Shown in pieces: positions 1 through 7,868 of a stretch of DNA of 64,000 bases. The position numbers and the translations under genes were made by a program. The DNA lies in contig CAJTZD010000011.1 in the NCBI GenBank assembly GCA_910584235.1, positions 1 through 64,000 on the forward strand, in the 5' to 3' direction. Below the pieces are notes generated by a model. That model was not told the origin of the DNA. It was given only the letters and a program-made list of their open reading frames with translations, and searched no databases. The DNA is from an uncultured Acetatifactor sp. (GTDB lineage Bacteria; Bacillota; Clostridia; Lachnospirales; Lachnospiraceae). Position 1 is the stretch's first letter; each line of letters starts with the position of its first letter.

Positions 1-113
1 CCAGTGTTTATGCGGGATATCGGCTTTTGTAAACTATTCAAGTGTTTAAAACGGGTTTATAGTTGATAAAAACAGGATACGCCTTCTGTCAGCTAATTTC
101 AAGGCTTGTTTTC

Positions 114-149
114 CAAAAAACACCCTGCAGGAGCCTTTTCCCGCAGGGT
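114..149 (-). terminator. Rho-independent terminator of the SARP-family gene
   Basis: On the minus strand an 11-bp stem (arms 122-132 and 139-149, one G:U pair) is followed by six U (A115-A120 on the plus strand). It lies about 140 bp after the stop of the regulator gene ending at 288. Nothing else in positions 1-287 is supported. Confidence 0.75.
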
Positions 150-287
150 TCATGAGTGTTCTGTTATTCTGTTCCATTATTTCGAACATATCGTTTGCCG
201 GTCAATTCCATGAATTACCCTGAAATCTCTCTATGGCTCCTCCTCACGAAGCTCCGCTCTGCCAAGTTCATTCCGACGGATCCGGCC

Positions 288-1565
288 TTACAGCTGCGCC
301 TCATGGAGCTCCTGCGTCATGTCCGCGTAGTACCACAGTTCCCCTTTGCCTCCGCTCTTGACATAGGCTGACTCGATTCTGGAGAAGACGGGGCTGCAAT
401 ACTCTTTCTCAATGTTCACAAGCATCAGGATAAAATGTCTGTTGCCGTATCTGGTGTAAGCATCTCCGACGCGCAGGGATCTGCTGAGCACCTCCTTTAA
501 AAGCACCATCTCATCCTGGAGATTCATCTGTTTCTGTCCGCTCTTGATTTCCCGCTTGCTTAAGGTCAGGAACATCAGAACCGCTTCGAAATGATTTCTT
601 CCCTTTGCACGGGCCACCAGACGGCAGTAATCCACAAAGCTGGGATAGGTGCAGTAATAGGCGCCCTTTACGATCTCCTGGCCGAAAATTGCTTTTTTGA
701 TATCGTTCTTTCTGCCCATGAATACCCGGTCCATATTCTTCCAACTGCCCAAGTCACCGCTTCTTTTATGGTTTTCGTCTTTCAGTTCCAGCTTTTCAAA
801 GCATTCCTGCATCTCTGCCGTAGGCGGGGTTCCCAGTTCCCGGGCATACAGTTCCATGGTACTGTTGTAGATATCAATAGCCTCCTCGTAACGGTAAATC
901 TCCAGATTGCATTTTATCAGCTGTGTCTGCCAGTTATCAAAGGGATAGATGGAAGCCGCTTTCGCGTAGAGGGCAAGACGGTTCTTATAGTCATTACTCT
1001 TTATGTATGCTTTTTCCAATTCCTCTATTGTATAAACATAGAGACTTTTATAATAATTGCTTTTGTGGTAAAACCAGGTCTCGGACTGGTTGGCGGGAAG
1101 CAGTTCTCCGGAGTACAGGTCATTTGCGCTTCGGAGCATGTCTATCCGCTCTGTCTCGCTGTCATAACCCCCCCTGCTATAATTTTTAGCCTTTTCCACC
1201 GCCTTTTCAAATGTCTGGGTGTCTGTCTCCAGGGGCATGCTGATCTTCAGAAAGCATTTTCCCTCATTCAGTTCCACATATTCTTCCTCCGGAAGCCCGC
1301 ATGCCGTGATCTGTCCTTTCAGCCGATAGATTAAGTTATTGAGGTTTCTGTTGCGGTTTGCGGTGTCCGTGCGACTTTCATTCCAGCTATACAGATTATC
1401 GATAAGCTCGTTTTTGGGAATTCCGCCCGGATAGGACAAAAGAAGCATCTGCAGAAGACGAACAGATTTTGAACTTCCCATTTTATTCAGTTTTACTGCC
1501 TCATCCCCATAATAGATTGCGAAGCCTCCCAGTAATTGTACACGCAACGCCCTTTCTTGCGCCAT
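288..1565 (-). CDS. SARP/BTAD-family transcriptional regulator with GGDEF-like C-terminus
   Basis: Probable DNA-binding regulator of 425 residues. The N-terminal ~100 residues (RALRVQLLGGFAIYYGD, then SVRLLQMLLLSYPGG and a basic RNRNLNNLIYRLKG helix) fit the winged helix of AfsR/SARP proteins. Residues ~105-265 form an all-helical bacterial transcriptional activation (BTAD) domain ending in a TPPTAEMQ motif. The last ~140 residues contain LRVGDAYTRYGNRHFILML, which resembles the GGDEF fold but lacks the GG(D/E)EF signature, so it would not make c-di-GMP. The start at 1565 is chosen because AAGGAGG stands 8-10 nt upstream; an upstream in-frame ATG at 1592 has no ribosome site. The gene stands alone and its target is not evident. 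Confidence 0.8.
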   Translation of the reverse strand: MAQERALRVQLLGGFAIYYGDEAVKLNKMGSSKSVRLLQMLLLSYPGGIPKNELIDNLYSWNESRTDTANRNRNLNNLIYRLKGQITACGLPEEEYVELNEGKCFLKISMPLETDTQTFEKAVEKAKNYSRGGYDSETERIDMLRSANDLYSGELLPANQSETWFYHKSNYYKSLYVYTIEELEKAYIKSNDYKNRLALYAKAASIYPFDNWQTQLIKCNLEIYRYEEAIDIYNSTMELYARELGTPPTAEMQECFEKLELKDENHKRSGDLGSWKNMDRVFMGRKNDIKKAIFGQEIVKGAYYCTYPSFVDYCRLVARAKGRNHFEAVLMFLTLSKREIKSGQKQMNLQDEMVLLKEVLSRSLRVGDAYTRYGNRHFILMLVNIEKEYCSPVFSRIESAYVKSGGKGELWYYADMTQELHEAQL

Positions 1566-1646
1566 CTTCTCCCCCTCCTTGCCCCCTGCCATCCCCCAGC
1601 GGACTTGAAGTTTGGCACTTCCCCTTGCGGGAAGTTTAATGATTTT

Positions 1647-2483
1647 TTAGTGTCCGCTATCTCTGCCCTCCGCCGCAATCCGCTCCAGAAAAGCATCATA
1701 AATTTCCTCTCCCTGCTTTCTGGCCTGTACAGCCTGCTCCAGATTACTGTAAGCTCCCAGATATCTGGTCTTGCCCTGAAACGTGATCTGGGCTACCCAG
1801 AGGCCGCGCTTCTTGTCCAGGTAGACGCCGTTGTAACCGCTTTTGTTGGATTTGATCACGCGGCCTCCCTTTGCAGCCAGGAGAGCCGTGACGGATGTGC
1901 CATCCATTAATTTTAGATTATCCCTGTATATGGCGGCCTGGAGGCAGCCGCAGCTTTTTGTCTTGCCGGCCTTTAAGAGGCTCTGTCCTACCACGGTCTC
2001 TCTCCCGCAGTCACAGAGGCATTTCCACCTGTGCATGCCGGCCTTTTTCCCGGCATATCCTGTTACGGTCAGTTTTCCGAAGCGTTTGCCTGTGAGATCT
2101 GTACGCAGGGGACGGCTAAGGCAGCCGCAGCTCTTCCTGTTTCCGGAGATCAGCTGTCCGGCCTCTGCCAGAATCTCTTTCCCGCAGTCACAGCGGCATT
2201 GCCACAAAGTACTGCCACGGGCGCTGCGCTCCCCCGTAGGCTTTATGGCAGTCAGCTTTCCGAATCGCCGGCCGGACAGATCTTTCTGGCCCGGCCGAAC
2301 TTTCGCCAGACAGCCGCAGTCTCTCACGGTGCCGCGCTTCAGGCTGCGGGTGTCCAGATAAATCACCCCCCCACAGTCGCAGCGGCATTTCCAGACCACA
2401 TATCCGCTTTTGCGCCGGGCTGTTGGTTCCTCTGCGGTCAGTCTGCCGACCCTATATCCTGTTTGTAATGCGCCCAAAAGCAT
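1647..2483 (-). CDS. AP2-domain protein with three zinc-ribbon repeats
   Basis: 278 residues. Three tandem modules of ~55 residues each begin with a G-x-R-x-G-K-LT segment, continue with WKCRCDCG or close variants, and end with a CGCL motif. Each has the cysteines for one zinc ribbon. The C-terminal ~60 residues (SGYNGVYLDKKRGLWVAQI, then RYLGAYSNLEQAVQAR) match the three-strand AP2 DNA-binding domain, which in bacteria and phages is often linked to homing endonucleases; no HNH catalytic motif is visible here. GAGGGGG precedes the ATG directly. The gene faces away from the recombinase across a repeat-filled 820-bp spacer that carries three copies of a 15-bp palindrome. I infer a DNA-binding role in the same element; the exact function is unknown. 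Confidence 0.75.
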   Translation of the reverse strand: MLLGALQTGYRVGRLTAEEPTARRKSGYVVWKCRCDCGGVIYLDTRSLKRGTVRDCGCLAKVRPGQKDLSGRRFGKLTAIKPTGERSARGSTLWQCRCDCGKEILAEAGQLISGNRKSCGCLSRPLRTDLTGKRFGKLTVTGYAGKKAGMHRWKCLCDCGRETVVGQSLLKAGKTKSCGCLQAAIYRDNLKLMDGTSVTALLAAKGGRVIKSNKSGYNGVYLDKKRGLWVAQITFQGKTRYLGAYSNLEQAVQARKQGEEIYDAFLERIAAEGRDSGH

Positions 2484-2562
2484 CCCCCTCGTTTCATTGC
2501 AGTCTCGCTGCCTTATACATTATTTACGCATTTTCGTGTAAAGTGCTCGTATGCATCATAAA

Positions 2563-2580
2563 GTGCTGTGCTCTGCGACA
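2563..2580 (+). repeat. Left arm of 18-bp inverted repeat
   Basis: GTGCTGTGCTCTGCGACA is the exact reverse complement of 3029-3046. The two arms bracket 448 bp between the AP2 and recombinase genes. Confidence 0.8.
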
Positions 2581-2621
2581 TCTTTGTATCCGCATAACAG
2601 TTTGATGTATGCTCCTCCAAA

Positions 2622-2636
2622 ACGCAGACTCCGTTT
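2622..2636. repeat. 15-bp palindrome, copy 1 (degenerate)
   Basis: ACGCAGA-C-TCCGTTT, preceded by CCAAA. Same layout as the perfect copy at 2722-2736. Confidence 0.6.
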
Positions 2637-2716
2637 ACCCCTATAACAACCCGGTACGCAGTCATAGACTTAAATAGAAATTATCATATGATATTATAAC
2701 ATTTATAAATGCTCTT

Positions 2717-2783
2717 CCAAAACGCAGATTCTGCGTATATGTTTTAAGTTAGCATATTCACTTCTTTGTGTCAAGTGACAATT
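2717..2783 (+). repeat. ~67-bp direct repeat, copy A, including perfect palindrome
   Basis: The repeat starts at CCAAAACGCAGA and ends at GTGTCAAGTGACAATT; its last 36 bp match 3116-3151 with one mismatch. It contains the perfect palindrome ACGCAGA-T-TCTGCGT (2722-2736) and a GTCAAGTGAC palindrome near the right end. These look like protein-binding sites. Confidence 0.75.
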
Positions 2784-2929
2784 CAATTCACTTAGAATAT
2801 CAAAAAGAATTTAAAAGGATTTTCGGAAATCAGAATAAGCGCAATTTGTGTATTTCATGATAATAAAATTCGGATGTTTGCTTTGCCATGCGTGGCGAAG
2901 CTGTCTGTAACAATTACTCTTGGAGCCGT

Positions 2930-3059
2930 CTGGTCAGCAGTCAGGAACGCAGTCAGTTCTCCAGTCAGTTAAAAAGAATAGTTTCTCTTTATCCCTATAT
3001 CTATGTATTTCATATTTCATTTTCCCTGTGTCGCAGAGCACAGCACTCTGCGACATTTT
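2930..3059 (+). repeat. Recombinase-flanking module, upstream copy
   Basis: Begins CTGGTCAGCAGTCAG with further CAGTCAG units and ends with the hairpin at 3029-3055 (10-bp stem TGTCGCAGAG/CTCTGCGACA, loop CACAGCA) plus TTTT. The same order of elements recurs at 4620-4752, just after the recombinase. Confidence 0.7.
3029..3046 (-). repeat. Right arm of 18-bp inverted repeat
   Basis: Exact reverse complement of 2563-2580. It overlaps the hairpin in the upstream flanking module. Confidence 0.8.
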
Positions 3060-3085
3060 GCCTTAACATCAAAAAACAGCATCCA

Positions 3086-3151
3086 CCAAAACGCAGAATC
3101 TGTTTATAGTCTTACGTTAGCATATTCAATTCTTTGTGTCAAGTGACAATT
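3086..3151 (+). repeat. ~66-bp direct repeat, copy B, including palindrome copy 3
   Basis: Second copy of the repeat at 2717-2783, 368-369 bp away. The palindrome here is ACGCAGA-A-TCTGTTT (3091-3105), imperfect in its right arm. Confidence 0.75.
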
Positions 3152-3305
3152 GGGCTTCAAACTGCGCGGGCACATCCGGCTCCTTTTCCTGCATCCGTAA
3201 AAAATACTAGTCAAAATACTTGACTATTTTGTACACTCTAAAAAGGACTATATCCGGTCCACAAGGAGCATTGCTTCTATATACAAAAGAGGAGGTGCCG
3301 GCATC

Positions 3306-4580
3306 ATGGCAAGAGGAGAAAATGTATTTCTCAGAAAGGACGGGCGATACGAGGCCCGCTATATTAAGGGTAGAAAAGCGGATGGAAAGCTGATCTATGG
3401 CTTCTGCTACGGCAGGACATATGATGAGGCAAAGGGAAAAGCAGACAGCGCCAGGGAAAAAATCGCGCGGACCAATCAGGCAGACCGGCGGCCGGATGTG
3501 GCCTGTTTCTGCGACAGCTGGCTGTTTGCCAACAGTACCAGGCTGAAACCGTCCAGCGCCGCGAAATACCGGGCTGACATGGAGAACCATATCAAACCGT
3601 TTTTCGGACACAAGCTGCCCTGTGAAATCCTGCCGGAGGAAATTGATGAATTCACTCAGATGCTGCTGACTGAAAAAGGGCTTTCGCCCAAAACAGTCCG
3701 CAGCATCTTGACCCTGTTCCATTCGCTTCTCGCTTACATGAGAAAGCGTTCCGGGGAAAATCTGACGGATTTCGAGATTACATATCCGAAAAACTACAGA
3801 AAGAATACAAGAGTGCTGAACGAAAAGGAAGAATCCGCACTGGCGCTGCTTTTGGCACGGAAAATGGATGCCTGTAAATTCGGAGTCTATCTGGCGCTGC
3901 GGACAGGCATGCGGATCGGGGAAATCTGTGCCCTGCGATGGCGGGATATCTCCTTTGACGCAGCCACGATTTCCGTCTGCCATACCGCCCAGCGTCTTCC
4001 GCGGAGAGCTTTACGGCCGGAAACCTCTCCGGAGACAGAAAGAGAACGTCCAAATGCCGGAAAAGGATCAGAGCCGGAATCCGGGGCGGCAAAAAATCGG
4101 GAAGCCGCCAGGAAATCCGGAATGGAGCCGACAGACCAGGCCAGGGCCGACGGCGGGACGACGGACGAGCCCGCCGCACAAGACAATTCCAGGACCGCCC
4201 TTGTGGTGGGGGCGCCGAAAAGCGAAAGCTCTCTGCGCATCATTCCCCTGATGCCGGATATAGCCGCGCTCTGCGAGCAATTTCGCCCAAAGGACCCGGA
4301 TGCTTTCCTGTTGACCGGTACGGACAAATGCATGGATCCCAGAAAGCTCCAGCGCCGCCTGAAGAAATATCTTGAAGAATGCGGCATTCCGAAAGCCCAT
4401 TTTCATACGCTGCGGCACACCTTTGCCACGCGCTGTATGGAGGCAGGCTTTGATGTCAAAACCCTGAGTGAAATCCTGGGGCATTCCAACATCGGCATCA
4501 CGATGAATCTCTATGTCCACCCCAATCTGGAACTGAAGCGCGAGAATATGAGCAGACTGAAATCCGTACTCCCCTTGTAG
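3306..4580 (+). CDS. Tyrosine recombinase / integrase
   Basis: 424-residue site-specific recombinase. The N-terminal arm domain (GENVFLRKDGRYEARYIKG) is of the Tn916/phage integrase type, followed by a core-binding SAM-like domain (residues ~60-170) and the catalytic domain. Catalytic residues visible are R203 (TGMRIGEICALRW), H367 and R370 (HTLRH), H393 (GHSNIGIT) and nucleophile Y403 (MNLYVHP). Between catalytic strands, residues ~232-300 form a hydrophilic low-complexity insert rich in E, P, G and A that the family does not normally have. GAGGAGGT stands 9 nt before the ATG. The flanking repeats suggest they are its substrates. No other transfer genes are nearby, so it is a solitary integrase, an element remnant or a DNA invertase. 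Confidence 0.9.
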   Translation: MARGENVFLRKDGRYEARYIKGRKADGKLIYGFCYGRTYDEAKGKADSAREKIARTNQADRRPDVACFCDSWLFANSTRLKPSSAAKYRADMENHIKPFFGHKLPCEILPEEIDEFTQMLLTEKGLSPKTVRSILTLFHSLLAYMRKRSGENLTDFEITYPKNYRKNTRVLNEKEESALALLLARKMDACKFGVYLALRTGMRIGEICALRWRDISFDAATISVCHTAQRLPRRALRPETSPETERERPNAGKGSEPESGAAKNREAARKSGMEPTDQARADGGTTDEPAAQDNSRTALVVGAPKSESSLRIIPLMPDIAALCEQFRPKDPDAFLLTGTDKCMDPRKLQRRLKKYLEECGIPKAHFHTLRHTFATRCMEAGFDVKTLSEILGHSNIGITMNLYVHPNLELKRENMSRLKSVLPL

Positions 4581-4619
4581 ACAATTGATATTGACCAGGA
4601 AAGTCAATGGACGGATTGA

Positions 4620-4659
4620 CTGGTCAGCAGTCAGAAGAGCAGTTGCCTCCGCAGTCAGG
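4620..4659 (+). repeat. Recombinase-flanking module, downstream copy (left part)
   Basis: CTGGTCAGCAGTCAG is identical to 2930-2944 and is followed by a similar GCAGT...GCAGTCAG arrangement, 40 bp after the recombinase stop. Confidence 0.65.
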
Positions 4660-4720
4660 TCTTAGATACCCGATCTCGGGATAAGGCCTGCAGAACTGCT
4701 TCTGTCATCCTGTTCCTGTT

Positions 4721-4753
4721 ATGTCGCAGAGCGCGGCCCTCTGCGACATTTTA
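4721..4753 (+). terminator. Hairpin terminator after recombinase
   Basis: TGTCGCAGAG (4722-4731) pairs with CTCTGCGACA (4739-4748), followed by TTTTA. The stem is identical to the hairpin at 3029-3055 but the loop differs (CGCGGCC instead of CACAGCA), so the stem is conserved in the two repeat modules. Confidence 0.6.
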
Positions 4754-4766
4754 TTGTGCATAATTT

Positions 4767-7223
4767 CTATTTTTTTGACTGGTTGATCTTCATGGTCAGG
4801 CTGATACGTTTCTTGGCCTCGTCCACCCCGAGCACCTGCACTTCCACGATGTCTCCCACGCTGACCGCTTCTAACGGATGCTTGATAAAGCGGTCCGTAA
4901 TCTGGGAAATGTGCACCAGCCCGTCCTGGTGGACGCCGATGTCCACGAACACGCCGAAGTCTATGACATTGCGCACAGTGCCTTTCAGGATCATGCCTGG
5001 CTTTAAGTCTTTCATGTCCAGGACATCGCTGCGCAGGATCGGCTTCGGGCTGTCCTCCCTGGGATCTCTGGCAGGCTTCTCCAGCTCTTTGAGGATGTCG
5101 GTCAGCGTGATTTCGCCGATACCCAGTTCCTCTGCCAGACGCTTTTTGTCCCCTATGCGGCGGGCAAGGGATGAACTCACCGCAGCGGCGCCGGACTCCA
5201 AAGCGCGCCCGGCTGCCCGGTCGGAGCCGGATGCCGCCCCTTTCCCGGAGCCGCCGTCCGAAGCCCCATTCCCCGAAATCCCCATGCCGCCCATGGCCGC
5301 CGCCAGCGCCTTGCCCATAGCGGTATTGGTGTTGGAGATACGGATGTTTCCTTTCTGGTTCTGCTTTTTCTGCCCAAAAGCGCCGGTCTGTCCGCCGGCT
5401 TTCCCCGCCGCGGCCTTATCCCCCTCCGGGGAGGCGGCGTTCTTTCGCTCCGCCGCTTTCTTCTGCATCTGCCGCACGTCATCCATGGTCAGTCCCAGCT
5501 TATCCAAAAGCTTCATGGCAGCCTCATAGGATTCCGGATGGACGCTGGTGGCATCCAGGGGATTGTCCCCATCCAGGATACGCATGAATCCGGCGCACTG
5601 CTCATAGGCCTTGGGCCCCAGCTTTGCCACTTTCAGGAGCTGTTTGCGGTTGGTAAAGCGCCCGTTTGCCTCACGGTAATCTACGATATTCCGCGCTATT
5701 GTCTTGTTGATGCCGGATATGTATTCCAGCAGGGAAGCGGACGCCGTGTTCAAATCCACGCCCACTTTGTTCACGCTGTCCTCCACCACGCCGCTTAAGG
5801 CATCGTTAAGCTTCTTCTGGTTCATGTCATGCTGGTACTGGCCCACCCCGATGGATTTGGGGTCGATCTTCACCAGCTCCGCCAGAGGATCCTGGAGTCT
5901 GCGGGCAATGGAAGCCGCGCTCCTCTGGCCCACGTCAAAATTCGGAAATTCCTCTGTGGCCAGCTTGCTGGCGGAATACACACTGGCTCCCGCCTCATTC
6001 ACGATCACATACTGCACCGGCCTGTCCAGTTCCTTTAAGAGATCCACGATAATCTGCTCCGACTCTCTGGAAGCCGTGCCGTTGCCCACGGATATGAGAT
6101 CCACATGGTACTTTGCGATGAGCTTCTTGAGCTCCCGCTTGGACTCCTCCACCTTGTTCTGGGGCGCTGTGGGATAGATCACTTTTGTGTCCAGCACCTT
6201 GCCGGTGGGATCCACCACGGCCAGCTTACAGCCGGTACGGAACGCGGGATCCCAGCCCAGCACCACCTTTCCTGCAATGGGAGGCGCAAGCAGAAGCTGT
6301 TCCAGATTCTTGCCGAACACGGTGATAGCGCCGTCCTCCGCCTTTTCCGTCAGGCTTCCCCGAATCTCCCGCTCTATGGCGGGCGCGATCAGCCGCTCGT
6401 AGCTGTCCTCTATGGCCTCCGTGAGCAAAGGCGCGGTATATGGATTGTCCATCGTAACGGTCTGCTTTGCCAGATACCGTAAAATGCGCTCCTGAGGAGC
6501 ATTGACTTTTACGGTCAGTACTTTCTCCGCCTCTCCGCGGTTCAGCGCCAGCACCCTGTGCCCTGCCATTTTCCGAACGGGCTCCTCAAAATCGTAGTAC
6601 ATCTCGTACACGCTGGCGGCTTTCTCGTCCCTGGCGCTGCTGACTACGACTCCCTCTTCCACGGTGGCTTCCCGGATATAACTGCGGTAGTCCGCATTGT
6701 CGGAGATGGCCTCGGCAATGATGTCCTTTGCCCCCTGGATGGCCTCCTGTACTGTCCTGACCCGCTTTTCCTCCTCCGCGTCCTCCCCGGTGACATATTT
6801 TTCCGCCTCTTTCTCCACAGGCTCCGCCGCGTTCTGTGCCAGGATATAGTCCGCCAGTCCGTCCAGCCCTTTTGCCTTGGCCACGCTGGCTCTGGTTTTT
6901 CTCTTGGGGCGGTAAGGGCGGTAGAGGTCCTCCACCACTACCAGCGTCTGCGCCGCCAGAATCTTCTCCCGCAGCTCTTCCGTCAGCTTTCCCTGCTCTT
7001 CAATCGTGCTCAGAACCTGCTCTTTCTTCTCCTCCAGGTTGCGCAGATACAACAGTCTCTCATGCAGGTCTCTGAGCTGCTCATCGTTTAAGGAGCCTGT
7101 GGCCTCTTTCCTGTATCGGGAAATGAAAGGGATCGTGCAGCCCTCGTCTATCAGCTTTACCGCAGCCTCCACCTGCCACTTCTCCACTTTCAGTTCTTCC
7201 TTGATTGTCTGACAAATGTCCAT
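4767..7223 (-). CDS. tex: Tex-family RNA-binding transcription accessory protein
   Basis: 818-residue Tex/YhgF homologue, a nucleic-acid-binding protein that affects transcription. Order of domains: helical Tex N-terminus (PFISRYRKEATGSLNDEQL), YqgF-like RNase H fold (VVLGWDPAFRTGCKLAVVD), paired helix-hairpin-helix (LLEYISGINKTIARNIVDYR) and a C-terminal S1 domain (GTVRNVIDFGVFVDIGVHQD). Between the HhH part and the S1 part sits an extra ~110-residue Gly/Ala/Ser-rich segment, which explains the length above the usual 710-780. The start at 7223 (MDICQTIKEE) matches the family N-terminus; the in-frame extension upstream is K/R-rich and unconserved. Convergent with the recombinase. Confidence 0.92.
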   Translation of the reverse strand: MDICQTIKEELKVEKWQVEAAVKLIDEGCTIPFISRYRKEATGSLNDEQLRDLHERLLYLRNLEEKKEQVLSTIEEQGKLTEELREKILAAQTLVVVEDLYRPYRPKRKTRASVAKAKGLDGLADYILAQNAAEPVEKEAEKYVTGEDAEEEKRVRTVQEAIQGAKDIIAEAISDNADYRSYIREATVEEGVVVSSARDEKAASVYEMYYDFEEPVRKMAGHRVLALNRGEAEKVLTVKVNAPQERILRYLAKQTVTMDNPYTAPLLTEAIEDSYERLIAPAIEREIRGSLTEKAEDGAITVFGKNLEQLLLAPPIAGKVVLGWDPAFRTGCKLAVVDPTGKVLDTKVIYPTAPQNKVEESKRELKKLIAKYHVDLISVGNGTASRESEQIIVDLLKELDRPVQYVIVNEAGASVYSASKLATEEFPNFDVGQRSAASIARRLQDPLAELVKIDPKSIGVGQYQHDMNQKKLNDALSGVVEDSVNKVGVDLNTASASLLEYISGINKTIARNIVDYREANGRFTNRKQLLKVAKLGPKAYEQCAGFMRILDGDNPLDATSVHPESYEAAMKLLDKLGLTMDDVRQMQKKAAERKNAASPEGDKAAAGKAGGQTGAFGQKKQNQKGNIRISNTNTAMGKALAAAMGGMGISGNGASDGGSGKGAASGSDRAAGRALESGAAAVSSSLARRIGDKKRLAEELGIGEITLTDILKELEKPARDPREDSPKPILRSDVLDMKDLKPGMILKGTVRNVIDFGVFVDIGVHQDGLVHISQITDRFIKHPLEAVSVGDIVEVQVLGVDEAKKRISLTMKINQSKK

Positions 7224-7312
7224 GATGATAAAACCAGCCTTTCTTTTTGCAGTGTTTCTTTTTCTACGAATATGATTATACATAATTTTTATGGATTTCA
7301 CAATAAAAATGG

Positions 7313-7341
7313 TGGAAAAAGGAGGGAATTATTGATATAAT
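7313..7341 (+). promoter_or_regulatory. Probable promoter for the 7392-9236 gene set
   Basis: A perfect TATAAT at 7336-7341 lies 17 bp after a weak TGGAAA -35 (7313-7318) and ~50 bp before the ATG at 7392. Confidence 0.4.
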
Positions 7342-7391
7342 GATAAGAATGAGAGTACTGCCGTACGCGCAGGCAGAAAGGAATCTGATTC

Positions 7392-7850
7392 ATGGATAAC
7401 AATTGGAACGGAAACGGCTGGAATGAAAATAACGGCCAAAAGGACAGATGGAACAGCAATGCCTCTGACAGCAGCTATTACAACCAGCCCACCCACAGGC
7501 CATACGGGCAGACTTTCTCTATGGCATCCGCGGTATGCGGCCTGCTGGCTATGACTACCGGCTGCACTGTCATCCTGGCTCTGATATTCGGATCTCTGGG
7601 CCTCCTGTTCGGAGTCCTGGCCCACCGTTCCAAAAAGCGGATGAACACCACCTGCGCCACCGGCATTATCCTGTCCTGCGCAGGGCTTGTCACCGTAGTG
7701 TCCATGATCATCTATTCTCTTGTCTCACTGCCGTCCCTGATGCAGAACGAAATGTTCCGCAATCAGGTGAACTCGGTGAGCCAGATGCTCTACGGCGTGG
7801 ACTTTGATGAATTCATGGAAGAGGTGTACGGATATTCTTTTGAAAAGTAA
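7392..7850 (+). CDS. DUF4190-like small membrane protein
   Basis: 152 residues. The first ~40 residues are Asn/Trp/Gly-rich and soluble (NWNGNGWNENNG). Two hydrophobic segments follow (about 44-76 and 86-113), separated by the basic loop AHRSKKRMNTTCATG, the usual layout of DUF4190-type proteins. The C-terminal tail is acidic. AAAGG precedes the start by ~10 nt. It is the first of three same-strand genes spaced 18-48 bp apart. No specific function can be assigned. Confidence 0.7.
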   Translation: MDNNWNGNGWNENNGQKDRWNSNASDSSYYNQPTHRPYGQTFSMASAVCGLLAMTTGCTVILALIFGSLGLLFGVLAHRSKKRMNTTCATGIILSCAGLVTVVSMIIYSLVSLPSLMQNEMFRNQVNSVSQMLYGVDFDEFMEEVYGYSFEK

Positions 7851-7868
7851 TCACAGGAGGACTTTAAT

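Larger units (their letters stand above)
2484..3305. other. AT-rich repeat-filled spacer between AP2 gene and recombinase
   Basis: This 820-bp non-coding stretch holds three copies of a 15-bp palindrome, a ~67-bp direct repeat, an 18-bp inverted repeat pair, a terminator-like hairpin and a module repeated downstream of the recombinase. They are listed separately. An AGTCAA/TTGACT inverted repeat (3209-3225) lies ~80 bp before the recombinase start and may be an operator or contain a -35 element. No convincing gene is present. Confidence 0.7.

Noticed and set aside
156..371. 71-codon plus-strand frame at the left end
   Set aside because: No ribosome site and overlaps the end of the regulator gene.
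591..1334. 247-codon plus-strand open frame
   Set aside because: Antisense of the SARP-family regulator.
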